Shown in pieces: positions 46,600-58,402 of a stretch of DNA of 64,000 nt. Positions within the stretch are counted from its first letter, which is position 1; each line of letters starts with the position of its first letter. Below the pieces are notes generated by a model. That model saw only the letters and a program-made list of their open reading frames with translations, was not told the DNA's origin and made no database searches. The position numbers were made by a program, and so were the translations under genes. This stretch comes from Dromiciops gliroides (lineage: Eukaryota; Chordata; Mammalia; Microbiotheria; Microbiotheriidae), in contig NC_057861.1 in the NCBI RefSeq assembly GCF_019393635.1, positions 75,833,327 through 75,897,326 of the forward strand, in the 5' to 3' direction.

Positions 46600-46830
46600 C
46601 ACCCCTCCCCATCACAGATATATACAGACACAACTTTGCTAGGCCCAGGGACACCATGACCCCCACCCCCAACTCCATGTCTCTCAGGCCAGGCAGGAAT
46701 ACCCCTACACAGACACAAATGTCACACCCAGGGTTGGCCCAGGGATGTCCACATATACACCTCCCAGGCTAGGCATGGATCTCCCTACACATAAACACAA
46801 ATGTCACACCCAGGCCCAGAGATCCTCCTG
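46600..46830. repeat. Imperfect tandem duplication, about 84 bp
   Basis: The segment with AAATGTCACACCCAGG occurs twice (ending near 46735 and 46818), with similar text before each copy. Confidence 0.6.
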
Positions 46831-47308
46831 TCTGCCCCCAAACACACAACCTGACTCCTCCCCACCCCTACCTACCTTCCCCCTATCCCTCCAGATTCCT
46901 AGACTAGACCTGGGAGGGACAACTGATGAGAGGGATGAGAAGGGAGGATGGGTTATCCTCATTCCAGGAGGACCATTCAAGAGGATGCAGAACCTGGTAC
47001 CTAGGAGGGGCCTGGTCCCTAGACTGAGCCTGGGTGGGATGTGTCCAGCTCCCTGACATCTGAGCCATTCCTATGATATTCCCAGGTCATAAGACACAAG
47101 CTTCTATTTCCCTGGACAGTCACTTATAAAGGAAAAACAGGGAGGAGGCATGTTCCACAAAAATGTAAAATTAACTTCCTAACCAATAAAGCTACCCAAC
47201 AATGAAATGGGCTCCCTCAATAGGGAGGGAACTCCCTATCTTTGAAAAATGGTCAAGGAAACAATGAATAGACTTGGAATCAGAAGGAACCTTAAGAGAT
47301 CATTACAG

Positions 47309-47459
47309 GGGGCAGCTAGATGGTGCAGTGGATAGAGCACTGGCCCTGGAGTCAGGAGTACCTGAGTTCAAATCTGGCCTCAGATACTTAACACTTACTA
47401 GCTGTGTGACCCTGGGCAAGTCACTTAACCCCCATTGCCCCACACCAAAAAAAAAAAAA
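47309..47459 (+). mobile_element. CORE-SINE
   Basis: Sense copy with a long A tail. The perfect 15-bp target duplication AAGAGATCATTACAG lies at 47294-47308 and 47460-47474. It is inserted in an old antisense MIR. Confidence 0.94.
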
Positions 47460-47474
47460 AAGAGATCATTACAG

Positions 47475-47860
47475 CAACTGTCTCTCATTTTAGAGATAAG
47501 AAAACAGATTAGGAGAAGGGAAGTGACTTATACAAGGTGACATGAGTTGATAAATGACGGGGCTTTGAACCTAGGTCCTTTGAGATCAAATCCAGTGTTC
47601 TTACAGCAGATGCCCCCCCACCCAGTCTCTCTAGTTGGCGATAATAATCACTGTTCAGTCATTTAGGACAGACACCTTTACGGTTTTACATAGAACTTTA
47701 CTCACAACTTCCCTTGAGGCAGGTTATTATCCTTGATTTACAGATATGAAAACTGAGGCTCAAGAGACTCAAGAGTAGATGTGATGCGACTAGTGTCAGA
47801 AGCCCAGAATTCTTTGCTTTAGATCAGAATAGACTAGATGACCTCTGAGTTCCCTTTCAG
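47475..47860 (-). mobile_element. Two old MIR-type fragments
   Basis: CATTTTAGAGATAAGAAAAC and TGATTTACAGATATGAAAAC both mark diverged antisense MIR tails, each followed by core-like text. Confidence 0.55.
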
Positions 47861-47869
47861 CCCCTTCAC

Positions 47870-48840
47870 TTTATGAAGGAGATGCATATATCTTGGGGAT
47901 GAGATGCTGATTTCGATTGACTCCTGGAAAAGAGGGGAGGATGAATGAATTCACCTCTGCGATTTAGTCCCCTCATTTTCAGGGCAGGATCCTCTCATTC
48001 CTGAGACTTGTTGCTTGGGATACATGCCCTTCAATCCTGGCACACACTCCCCTTACTCCCAGTACACACTCCCATCATTTTTTGAACATTCTCCCCACCT
48101 ACCAGGTATCTTTCAGGTTCCCCCAAACTAGTCATGCCTTCTCCTCTGTGTAAGGTCTCAGGGGTCCTGGACCCACTTGGACCAATCCCTTCCCTTCTTC
48201 CCCTAGTTCACGAGCTTGAGAATCTTTTCAGTGGACATCTGGGAGCCCAGACCAGGCTCAGGGAGAGATTCATTTTCACTTCCTCAGTTCGGCGCCTTCC
48301 CAGGATAAAGGGACAAAGGAAAAGCATTAGGTGCTCCAACCTTCAGTCCTTGTAGGGGACTAGCTCCCGGCTTCACTCCGCCCATAATTTCCCATTCCTA
48401 AAACCAGAAGCCTAGGTTGGGGGGAGGGGGAGGGGGGAGGGGAATCGATCCCCTATGTATTTTCCAATCAAATTCCCATTTCTTAGTCCAGGAATATTGT
48501 CCCCGTCCCTGCAAAGTCCTCGTTCTTCAGCTCAGGAATGTGGGTACTTCGCTTCCTAACTCCCAATTTCTTCAGGCCAGGACACCTGATTCAGAACTCG
48601 AGAGCCCGAGCCCCACAGCACTTCTTAGATAAGGATCCCTCCCTCTGACATGATCCCAAATTATGAAGTCAGGGTCCCCTACCCTCCTGACACCCTTAGC
48701 GCACACCTGTAGACTTCTCTGGTCTTGGTGAGTGTTAGCTCCTCCAGGCTCTCTGATCCCGGCCAGCTTCACTTCCCACCTCCACACATTTTAAACCTGG
48801 CACCTCCCAATACCTTTCAGCCCTTCCCAGCCCTAAAGCG
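47870..48840. other. Upstream intergenic, no gene seen
   Basis: Pyrimidine-rich sequence with CCC-type periodic text. I see no exon here that joins in frame with another. Confidence 0.35.
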
Positions 48841-48849
48841 GCCAGAGAG

Positions 48850-49480
48850 CTGGAGGCTCCTCCCCCTGGCCAGCTCTTCCCACTCCACCCTCCCGAGCCT
48901 CTAGCCCCATCCAGGCTTGGGGGGCGGGGGGTTGAGGCCCAGTCTGGGCCTGGGGGCGGGAGGCTATGGTTAGTAATGAGCTGAGAAAGCGGCCCCAGGA
49001 GAAGTGAGGGTGGTGGGGAGGGGACAGTAGAACCCCCCCCCCCCCAACCCCGCGCTGAGGCTGAAGGAGGGATGAGCATGTAGACCCAGCTCTGACTCCT
49101 AACCCCACCCTCCACCTCTGGGGGGTGGAGCAGACTGACTTGCCCTGAGGACAGTCAAGTGTGCTTACATTCAATTGCGGACCTACAACCATCTCTGGCC
49201 CCCCGGGCGGGGAGCTGCCCGCTTGTTGTGCGAGTAGCCAGGGGTGGGGCCTGTTGCCGGGGATGGGGGAAGCCAATGGGACCGGGCCCCTCCTTCCCTC
49301 CCTCACTGCACCCGACGCCCAACGTCAGAGGAAAGGAATGTGGTGGTAGTGGTAGTGGGAGGGGGCACACAGGTAGGGCCAGGAAGGTAGTAGCATCCCT
49401 TGCCCCAGGATGGTTGTGTGACTGGAGACCTTGAGCGGGGTAGGGACCATCCTCCTCCCTCCCAAAGCCTCACCCACTGC
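48850..49480. promoter_or_regulatory. GC-rich block, candidate EPPK1 promoter region
   Basis: The strongest GC-rich, CpG-containing stretch between the EPPK1 start and the next gene's 3' end. It has GC boxes (GGGGGGCGGGGGG near 48920, GGGGGCGGGAGG near 48952, CCGGGCGGGG near 49203) and a CCAAT near 49270. The assignment rests only on position and composition. Confidence 0.3.
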
Positions 49481-49489
49481 CCAGCCCCG

Positions 49490-50119
49490 AAATGGCCCAG
49501 GTGAATCGGGGCGAGGGCTAAGGGGGGGGGGGTCCTCCCCCTTCGATATGGGAAACTCTGTCTTTAGTCTGTCAGGACTCCAGTCCCTACATGGCCTACG
49601 TGAGTCGGGTCTGGGACTGCCAGCGCAGGGAGCCCGGGTCCGCCCTGACTTCACATACACCCCCTCTTATCTGAGCAGTTCCATTCCATCACTCCCTGTC
49701 TGCCAGGACCCTGGAGTCTGATGGGTGGTTCTAGGTACCTAGGTAGACTGGTTGCCTAGGACCCCAGCACTGAACAGATGAGCCAAACACGAGTGGCCAG
49801 CTCAGGAACCCCTACACTACTCGGCTTCCAACAACTCCCAGCTGTGGGTAGCCTGGTCCCCCCCCCCCCAGCCCCCTGCAGGTGCTAGGGGTGGGCGTGT
49901 TGTAGCCTAGCTGAGGAATGATGGGGATAGATCCAGACTCCCGCCTCGGGCAGCTTCTCCTCCTTTTCCATCTCTCTGTCTGCCCCCCCCCCCCGCCCCC
50001 AGCGGGTGGAAGGGACATTTGAATCTAGTTTGCCAGGGAAATTCTGAGCAGTCTGGACTTTGCGTAGAGGAAAGGGGAGGGGGAGCGGGGAGGGGCGATA
50101 AGGACAGTCACTAGAGAGT
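49490..50119. other. Intergenic, no gene seen
   Basis: C/G runs (CCCCCCCCCC at about 49860 and 49985) with no supported exon. It lies just 3' of the second gene's poly(A) signal. Confidence 0.4.
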
Positions 50120-50513
50120 AATTAGTGCTTATATAAAACTTTATTGCTGAGGTGTGAGGGTAGCGGGAGACATAAGCTCCTGAAGGCAGGGCTGCTGGTA
50201 CACTGGGCTACTCTGCTGTTAGCAGGGCATACATACACAGGGCCATGTGAACACACAGACGTCCGTCCAGCCTGCCAAGAGCTGGGCACGCCCCGTCAGA
50301 CTCCCCCAGCCAAAGGCCTCCCAGTGCCCCTCCCCGCTCCCGTCCACAGCACAGCCGGACAGTCCCGGAAAGCTGGGGGGTGGGGGCAGTGAGGTGTGAT
50401 GCGTGTGGTCCCATCTTCCCCCGACTCCCACCACCGTTTCCCTCCTCAACCCCCCGCCCTAAAAGCCCTGGGCTCCTTCCCCTCAGCAATTGGCCTCCAG
50501 GTTGGTCCGCGGC
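50120..50513 (-). other. 3'UTR and poly(A) signal of the glutamate-rich gene
   Basis: The AATAAA signal is at 50140-50145 on the minus strand (CAGCAATAAAGTTTTATATA), about 370 bases after the stop at 50514. That is a plausible 3'UTR length. The cleavage site is estimated near 50120. Confidence 0.6.
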
Positions 50514-51891
50514 TCAGCTCTGCCTGGGCTGTGTTCCTGTGTTCTCCAGCCCCTTCCTGCTTTCCTCTGGTTCATTCTTCCTTTGTTCGGGGACCTGCTC
50601 TTTCACCTCCAGTTCTTGCTCTGTCTGTCCCGGTGCCCATCCTGTGCCTTCTGATGCCTTCTCTGTCTGTCCTGCTGCCCACTCTATGCCCTCTCCTGCC
50701 CTCTCTGGCTGTTCTCCTGCCCACTCTGTACCCTCTGCTGCCTGCTTTGTCCTTTCTGTTTCCTCTAGTGACTGTTCTACAGCCTCCTTCCCTATCGCCT
50801 TTGTCTCTTCCTTAGGTCCCTGTTTTGTCCCTTCCAGTGCCATCTCCTTCCATTCTGGTACCCACCCTGTAGCCTTCAGTGCCTGCTCTGTCTCCTTCTC
50901 TTGTAGATTCTCTCTCTCCTCCAGCGGCTTTGATCTTCCCATCGGTTCCTGCTCTGCTTCCTCCAGTGTCCTTTCTCTCCATCCTGGTGCCTGCTTTGCG
51001 TCCTCTGGTGCCCACTCTGCCTCTAGTGCCCACTTTATCTCCTTCAGTTCCTTCTGTGCTTCTTTCTCCAGCACCCGTCCTGTGCCCTCCAGTGCCCCCT
51101 CTGCCTCCTCCCCACCTGCCCTCTCCGTTTCCTCTGGTGCCTCATCTTTGCTGTCCAATGCCTGCTCTGTCTTTGATGCCCGCTGTAACTCCTCTGTTAC
51201 CTGTTCTTTTGCTTTCTCGGGCATACGTTCTGACTCCTCTGGTGTCTGCTGTGTGGCTTCTAGTGCCTGCTCTTTGCCTTCTGAGTCAGGTACCTGCCCT
51301 GTGTCCACAGGTACCCTTTGAGGCTTGCTTTCCACTGATACCTCTAGAGCTGCTCTGGCCTTGCTATCAGTGCTACTAGTGAGCAGTGTGGTGCTGAAGG
51401 GGCGGGGTGCCCTGTCCCCAGACCTGGTTCTCCGAAGTACCGACTGCAAGAGAGAAGAGGTGTCATTAGGGTCTTGGCCTCACCCTCATGCCCACCCTTG
51501 TCCTTTCCAACCCTGGGTGCTACCTCTCCTCCCTCTCCACCCCCTGCTTGGTATAGGTGTGTGCCAATGGCCAAGGGCAGGGAGGAAGCTCAAGAAGCTA
51601 CCACTGGCTGAGGAAGGTTCTAGAGGGGGGAATGTCAGGGTCCTTGGTAGCAGGAGATCATGGGTCAAGGAATCCCAGGAGAGAAGACTAACCTGATTAT
51701 CCAGATGCCTTCCTGCCTACCACCCATCAATCTTACCTTTCGGGCCTGGGGGCTGTTGGGGGCTGAGGTGCTGCTGGAGAGACTGAGGTTAGAGGCAGAG
51801 CAGCTCCGAGACAAGGTTTTGTGAGGGGGATCTGGGGTCCCATCTGGAGTCAGGAACTTCTCATTAATCTTCAGGTTGGTTCGTCCCTTTA
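50514..51891 (-). CDS. Unrecognised host gene, last two exons (partial), Glu-rich repeat tail
   Basis: Exon A (51891-51737) has acceptor TTTCTGCCAG and donor GTAAGA. It encodes KGRTNLKINEKFLTPDG, then a Ser-rich stretch (LSRSCSASNLSLSSSTSA). Exon B (51443-50514) has acceptor CTTCTCTCTTGCAG and continues in phase 0 as SVLRRTRSGDRAPRPFS for 309 codons to the stop. Its tail is rich in Glu, Ala, Thr and Gly and made of degenerate repeats of about 14 residues (EGTEWAGEQPERAG, EGIEWAAGQTEKAS). No membrane segment or known catalytic motif is seen. It looks disordered or coiled-coil. Exon A starts in phase 1, so upstream exons must exist, but I could not find them. Plectin lies upstream of EPPK1 in human, but this is not plectin sequence. 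A real gene is supported by the coherent splice signals, frame and poly(A) site; the identity is unknown. Confidence 0.7.
50655..50732 (-). repeat. Tail repeat segment copied at 52521
   Basis: 78 bp inside exon B, coding for two degenerate 14-residue repeats. It matches 52521-52598 with two mismatches by eye. Confidence 0.9.
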
Positions 51892-51999
51892 CTGGCAGAA
51901 AGAAGGAAGGCCAATGGGTTACATGGATTTGGGCAGGGGGTAGGGAGGAGGGAGAGGGAAGGAAAGAATGTTTAGCAGTGTCTCTGCTCACTTTACCAC

Positions 52000-53300
52000 C
52001 TTCCCCCTATTCTTCCCCTCTAGGCAAAGTCCCTTGGCCTTCAAGACACCCTACTGGTTTTGCTGTTCTTGCCTTCATATGGTCAAGTCTGTCTACACGA
52101 CTTCTAACTCACGGCCCTCTGGCTTGTCCTGACCCTCATTTTCCAGGTATATCCTTATCCTAGCTGGCCCAACTAGTCCTGATGTGACCATGCTAAACCT
52201 TTCCCAACTCCCTGCCCCCCACCCCACCACATTCTACTCTGCATTGACCACCAATGCTTAAGCCCCATTCTTATGTCTGCCCTACATCTCCATCCTCCTA
52301 TGCCTGCAGCTTCTCAGCTCACACCCAGGGTCTGCTTCCATTTTGAAAATCCCATCTAGAGTTTCAACTTGCCTCTGAATATGGACAACTTCCAAGCCTA
52401 CAACTATCTCTAACTTTAATCTCAACCTCTGAGTCTCTTATTCCATTACCTCATTTCTACATTGGGAAAAAGTGGCTGAAAATTGCACATCATGCAAATT
52501 ATGACTCAGTATTGGATGAGTGCCTTCTCTGTCTGTCCTGCTGCCCACTCTATGCCCTCTCCTGCCCTCTCTGGCTGTCCTGCTGCCCACTCTGTACCTT
52601 TCACTGAGTGAGGCTATTGGTAAATGTCTCTTGAATGGACTCTGCAGGTAGATAATGAAATAGGTCCAGAACCGAATGGAGGTAAAAGGGGTGCAGACTG
52701 GATGGTGTCTGGGAATGACAGCCTGCACCTTAGTCTCTTCCTAGCTTCCAGATATCCAGACCTCAGTTCTTGCCTAAGGACAGGATCACAGACTCATGCC
52801 TCTTGGCTTAGTTTTTGTAGAGGGCTTCGGTCTTGTCTCAGGGCCTTCCCCAGCACCCTGCCCTAGTCCCAGGTCAAGAAGAACTGCCCCATCTCCTCCA
52901 TATTCTTCCCTTGCTTTAGGGGCTTGCACAGGACTAGACTCCCCTCCTCCATACTTTTGCTTCTTCCATGAGGCAGGCCTCATGGTACCTCATGGGACAC
53001 ATCACCACCACCTACCAGGAGATTGGACCTTGAGGGAGGATGTTGAACCTCCTATTCACCTGCCTGCCTCGACACACTTCTCTCTAACCACTGATAGTCT
53101 TCCTTGACTCATTCACCAATGGTTAGCATGCTCCCCTCTGCCCCATCCTAGAGTCTTTCCTATCCTGGTGTTTCTGAACCCCAAGGGATGCAAACTTTGT
53201 TCCCCATCCCCTCGAGCCTCCTCCCTCTATTTTCCATTTTAGACCTCTCTGCCCCTTTCACTGAGTTCTATGGAATGCCTGCTCTGCAATTAACAAGTTT
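52000..53300. other. Probable intron of the glutamate-rich gene, no exon found
   Basis: Pyrimidine-rich on the plus strand. Apart from the 78-bp copy at 52521 I find no exon with good splice sites. Confidence 0.35.
52521..52598 (-). repeat. Copy of the glutamate-rich gene's tail repeat, upstream of exon A
   Basis: 78 bp matching 50655-50732 at 76 of 78 positions, in the same orientation, about 1.8 kb away and upstream of exon A. It keeps the reading frame (GTEWAAGQPERAGEGIEW). It could be an orphan duplicate or part of an unseen exon. Confidence 0.85.
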
Positions 53301-55350
53301 GTTTTTTTCTTAAACCTTTTCCTCTCTTCTGGCTCTCACTGAGACATGGTTCCTGTCTGATGGCAATGACTTTTCCAGTTGGACTCTTATTCACTGGTTG
53401 TAGTGGAAGAGTCTTAATAGTCCCTGCTCCCCATTGCCACTTCTAGACTCTCCCTTGAGTCCCATCACTGAGAAGACTCCTCCTTAGAGGTTCACACTCT
53501 CCAAATCTATTACTCAAACCAGATTCTGGGGGTCTTAATCTATGGAACTCCAAAGGACACTGTCCTTCCATCTTCACTGAGTTCAGTGCCTGGATCACAG
53601 TCTTTTGACTCCCAACTCCTGCTTTAATACTAGAGGATTTCAGCATACAAATTAATGTTCCCTCAACTACCCTAACTTACCAATTCCTCAACCCACTTAG
53701 TCCTCATGATCTATTCCTTCACTCTACCTCAGCAACACAGAAATCTTAACCTTAATCTTGCCATTACTCACAAGTGTCCCACTTCTATGTTCGTGGACTG
53801 TGAAATCCCTTTATCTTCTATCATTCTAGCTTTCCCTATGCCTAACTCTATTCTTCATCCTCACCATTATCTCTAATCCTTCTACTCCTCAGTTCTTTCC
53901 CAGGCGATACTCCCCTCCTTTCCATATCTCGATTATTTGGCAAACCGGTTCAACTCTCCACTTTCCTCTACCCTTGACTTCCTTGCTCCCTTATCCTCTT
54001 GCTGGCCACATTTTGCCAAGCCCCATCCTTAGATTACTCTCACCATCTTCCTCTTTGGTGCCATTCATGTGATACTGAATCGAGTTAAGAGAAAATCATG
54101 GAACTGTGCTGACTACACCCACTACAAAATTTATCCTACATAATCTCAATTGTGTCCTCACTGCAGCAAGATAATCCTTTTACACCTCCTAAATTGATTC
54201 AGTATTCCACTCACCACGGTTGCTATTTCAAGTCTTTTCATCTCTCCTCTAGACTCCCATGGGCCCAATACCCCCAGTCTCTTGGCTGAGATTTCACTTC
54301 AGATTTCACACCAAAAAATGAGACCATTCATAGAAAGCAGCTTCTTCTCCTCTCTTCTTTTCACATTACTCAGACATCTCTCACTCACTCCTCTTCCACC
54401 CCTGTTGCATGCCAAGAAGTGGCCCTCCTTGACAAGGCAAATCCCTCTCCAGGCACTCTTGGTCACATCTCCCTTCTCTCCTAAAGCACGTTGCCTCTTC
54501 TGTCATCCCACCCTAATGTTCAATCTCTTTCTATCTGTTGGCTTCTTCCTTGCTGCTTACAAACATGTTCATGTTGCCCCAATCCTTTAAAAAGTCCTCC
54601 CTGGATCCTTTCATCCTCACTGACTACCATCCTATGTCTCTTCTCACATTTTCAGCTAAAGTCCTTGAGAAAGCTGTCTCTCCTAGGTGCCTCCACTTCC
54701 TATTCTGTTAACTTGTTTCTAAACCCTCCACAATCTAGCTCTCAACTGGAAATGCTCTCTCCAAAGTTACTAATGATCTCTTAATTGCCTTGGCTATTGT
54801 CAATCTAATGTACTTTTCTCAGCCCCTCATCCTCTTGAATATTTCTTCTTTCTAGATTTTTGTGACAGTACCCTCTCCTGGTTGTCCTTCCCACCTGCCT
54901 GACCACTCCTACAGTCTCCATTGCTGGCTCTTTCTCTAGGTCATGCCCAGTAATGGGGAGGGAGTGTCCCTCGAAGCTTTGTCCTGATTCCTCTCTTCTC
55001 CCTCTATTTTACATTTCTTGGTGATCTCATCAGCTGCCATGGATTCAACTATCATTTCTGTTTCTTGTTTTCAAATCTCTATTATCACATTGTTAAAGCT
55101 GGAATAGACTTTGGGGAATTGTATTTTTTTTTTGCAGGGCAGTGAGGGTTAAGTGACTTGCCCAGGGTCACACAGCTAGTAAGTGTCAAGTGTCTGAATC
55201 CAGATTTGAACTCAGGTCCTCCTGAATCCAGGGCCAGTGTTTTATCCACTGCGCCATCTAAGCTGTCCCTTCAACTATCATTTCTAAGCATATGATTACC
55301 CAGATCGATGTATACAACCCTAATCTCTCTCCTGAGTGACCTTTCCACAT
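53300..55350 (+). mobile_element. L2/CR1-type LINE, degenerate
   Basis: Plus-strand translation shows endonuclease remnants (ETWFLSDG near 53345) and reverse transcriptase remnants: HVAPILKKS, then DYHPMSLLTFSAKVLEK near 54620-54680, and KVTNDLL near 54765. GDLIS-like text lies near 55020. Many stops and frameshifts break it. A CORE-SINE at 55124 interrupts the 3' part. It lies antisense to the neighbouring gene, possibly in its intron. Confidence 0.7.
55124..55268 (-). mobile_element. CORE-SINE
   Basis: Antisense copy with a poly-T tail and the core GGGTTAAGTGACTTGCCCAG, within the old LINE. Confidence 0.9.
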
Positions 55351-55359
55351 CACCTGACT

Positions 55360-55740
55360 TCAGAACTGATGTCTGCTGAAGCACTGGACTAAGCAGCTTT
55401 TGTCTGGTTTGTTGGCCAAGAGTTGAATGGCTATGAGATTATTTCTTCCTTTTCTCATGAGGTTTTTGAAAGTGGTGTTCATGGGATTGCTTTCCCTCAC
55501 TTGCGCCTGAGAAACATCTCTCCAGAAGATTGGGTTGGGAAAGTTGAGATTTAACAACTTACTAGGAGTGGTGAGGCATTGCTATGGTAGAGAATCTGAG
55601 GAAGTAAAGATTTCAGGCTTTCCAGTTGTGGCTCCACTGTTCAAGACTTCTAACCCTTTTCAATTCTGCTTTAGTAAAATGTACAGTAATCTATTTATTA
55701 GCGAAAGATCCTTTCTGGTCACCTAAATCTGAATGGGATG
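55360..55740 (+). repeat. Dispersed repeat, LTR-like, copy A
   Basis: CTGAAGCACTGGACTAA near its start and GACTTCTAACCCT followed by TTTCTGGTCACCTAAA near its end. The same order occurs at 60140-60540. The family is not assigned and it may be an old LTR. Confidence 0.45.
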
Positions 55741-56169
55741 TGGTAGGAATGGACTAAAGCTATAGATTACTGTTTGGAATGTATTCATACCCCTCAGACT
55801 AGAACAAACCAGGGTATTCAGTGGAAAAGCTGGAAAGCATGGAGACCCAGGCATGCTCATCCCGGGGTGGGGAACTGGAACAGTTTGAGGTCAGAATGCC
55901 ATCTGGTGGCTTCTGCAGAGATTGTACCCTGAGTATTCAGGTCCCACTTCCACCTCAGTGACAATGTAAAGCAAATGGTCATGTGAGTGGAACACCCTGT
56001 CTTGCTTTATGATTTTATGATCTAGTCTCTCTTCCTCTCATTATATTGGACACCCTCTTCTGGGAACATACCAGTTTTCCAATGACCTTTTTCAAATGTG
56101 GTACCAAAAAAGACAGTGAGACTGTCGTTTCTTTAATGCTAAACTTGATGCCTTCATTGATGGAGTTTA

Positions 56170-56430
56170 AGGGCACATTGAGAGGCAACAGTGTAGTAGA
56201 TAGAGGGTTTGACTACAAACTAGGAAGTCCTGAGCTTCTTCATGGTATAGTGGGAAAAATACTTTAGTCAGAGGACCTCACTTCAAATCCCACCTCTAAT
56301 AATTCTGGTACAAGCTTGGGCAATTCACTTAATTTCCCTGGTTATTAGTTTCTTCATTTGTAAAATGAGGGGTTTAGACTAGATTAGGTTAGAATTCTTG
56401 AGGTCCCTTCTAGATCAGGATCTATGAGAA
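56170..56430 (+). mobile_element. MIR-type SINE, old
   Basis: TTGGGCAATTCACTTAATTTCC then TTCATTTGTAAAATGAGGGG, the MIR core and tail order. Confidence 0.6.
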
Positions 56431-57990
56431 GAAAAAGGACATCAGCACCCTGTAGCACCAGAGGTGTGAATTGCCTTGGCCACATGTCTTCTTTATATGT
56501 ATGCTTCATCATCAGCATACTCTGCATCCCCTCTTCTTACTGATTGTGTGTGTATGTGTCAGATAGTGTGCCCCTGATTTATGGGGGGTTGTTTATATCT
56601 TGTGTTTGTAGCTACTAACTATGCCATTTTATTAAGTGCCTTTGCTTTGAGCTAATAGTGTCTACTGGCTGAGTATTAAAGGCCAGCATACCAGTGGGGG
56701 CTTGTGAGCTATAGTTTTGTTTTATTTCTTAGGCATTACCTATAACCTAGAGGTAGTTGCCTCTCTCTAGAACACAACCTGAGAATCTGAGTGCTAGTGG
56801 GAGTTGGGGGAGCAGTCCCAGAGAGTTGAAGGAATAATCCCAGAAGGGGTGCTTTGCATTGATAAAAATGTTAAATAGCACAGGGCCAAACTCGGGTCCC
56901 TGGAACATTCCAATAGAGAAGTCTTTCACAGTTGACATGGGATTCTCAGTAATTACTCTTTGAACTTAGTCATTTAACCAGTTCTGAATCTAACTTAATT
57001 GTCTAGTACACATTTTCAGTCTTTACCACAATATGATAGGTTTTGTAAAATGCTTTGCTACAATTTCTACATCTCTCCCTGATGTACCAGTTTAGTAACT
57101 CTGTCAAAGAAGGAAATGATGTTAGTCTGGCATGACCTATCCTTTTTTAAAAAGTGTTATTGATTCTTTTTGTTTTCACATAAGTAATTTCCGGATATAT
57201 AAGCCTTTCCCCCCTCCCCCACAGCGAGCCTTCCCTTGTAAACACAGCTGAGGAAAATCCATGGACCCACTGGCTATGTCTGCCAGCACATAGAATGACC
57301 TTGATAAAGTACTTTTTTCTTTGAGATATTTGCTAACCAACCCAAGCTAATCCAATCCAACAAGAATTTATTAAAAAACATTTATCACATGCAAGAAGGC
57401 ACTGTGCTAGGCACAGGGAATACAATGACAAAACAAAAACCAGTCCCTGAAGTCAAAGAGTTTATGTACTTCAATCTAGAATTTGGCAGGGAATTAAAAT
57501 CAAGGTCACTGGCCTATAGTTTATAGAATCCCATTTTACTCCCCCCTTTTGGAAACCAGTACATTTGTCCTTCTCCACATTCTTGTAAAGATCACTAACA
57601 GTGGCTCAGTAACCACATCTTACAGTTCTTTCAGTATCCTAGGAAGTAGTTCATGAGGTCTTAGTGAATTGAACCTATCCCCAAGGTATATAGGTACACT
57701 TTTAATATCTTCTAATTTATCTGGGTTGTCAAATCCCTATTACCTATTTTTGTTCTGTCCTTTCCAGTCCAAAGGTCATTCTTCGTGGCAGAAAAAAAAA
57801 TGTAAGCAAGATAAAGAGTTGAACAGGTTTGCATTATCTTATTATCATCCATTATCACCATTCTTTCTATCTGGAGTGGAAGTCATCCTTTATTTCATCC
57901 TCCTCATTTCCTCAACATAGCTACCCTTCCCCTACCCCATAGCAGTCTTGGCCAGCCTCAGTTCCTTATGAGTTTTAGCAATCCTGACTC
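56430..57990. other. Intergenic, old repeats, no gene seen
   Basis: A recurring-repeat tract (AACAAGAATTTATT to AGTCAAAGAG) lies at 57350-57480. The rest is single-copy-like or too diverged to assign. Confidence 0.4.
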
Positions 57991-58059
57991 TATCCTTAAA
58001 TATACTTGGGTTTATTCTTCGTCACCTTCATTGCCCCCCAGTGACTACATCATGGATTT

Positions 58060-58300
58060 TTGAAAGGCAGAGTGATGTGGAAAGAGTATTGGCATCAAGT
58101 GAGATTTGAGTTTGAATCCCAGATCACTCTCCTCTGTGAGAGTTGTCTGACTGAGACAAGTGATTCAACATTTCTGAACCTCACTTTCCTCATACATAGA
58201 ATGTATTATCCAAACAATCTTTGTTATGCTTACTTCATTGGATCATTGTGAGGAAATCATTTTGAAAAAATTAAAGCACAATACAAATGTCAGTTGTTTG
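58060..58300 (+). mobile_element. MIR-type SINE, old
   Basis: GAGTTTGAATCCCAGATCAC, then CTGAACCTCACTTTCCTCAT and ATTGTGAGGAAATCA, in MIR order. Confidence 0.6.
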
Positions 58301-58312
58301 TTATCATTGCCA

Positions 58313-58402
58313 GGGTGGTGATGTGGTTCCCAAACCCATCATCCATTTCCTCTTTCTAGCCAGGTGCATTGTAGTGAGGATATTCTCACCAACATAGCAC
58401 TG
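58313..58402. repeat. 90-bp segment duplicated at 59950
   Basis: Matches 59950-60039 at 86 of 90 positions by eye, in the same orientation. Confidence 0.9.

Noticed and set aside
48735-49660. Overlapping frames on both strands at about 49 kb
   Set aside because: GC-rich DNA gives long frames by chance. None has splice partners or a recognisable domain, so the block is better read as regulatory.
50380-51321. Plus-strand 313-codon Ser/Pro/Cys-rich frame
   Set aside because: It is the complement of the Glu-rich exon B. Splice sites and the poly(A) signal support the minus strand.
50514-51891. Naming the Glu-rich gene as plectin or another 8q24.3-type neighbour
   Set aside because: No plakin repeat, spectrin or other diagnostic motif is present, and I could not match the sequence from memory. 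A name would be a guess.
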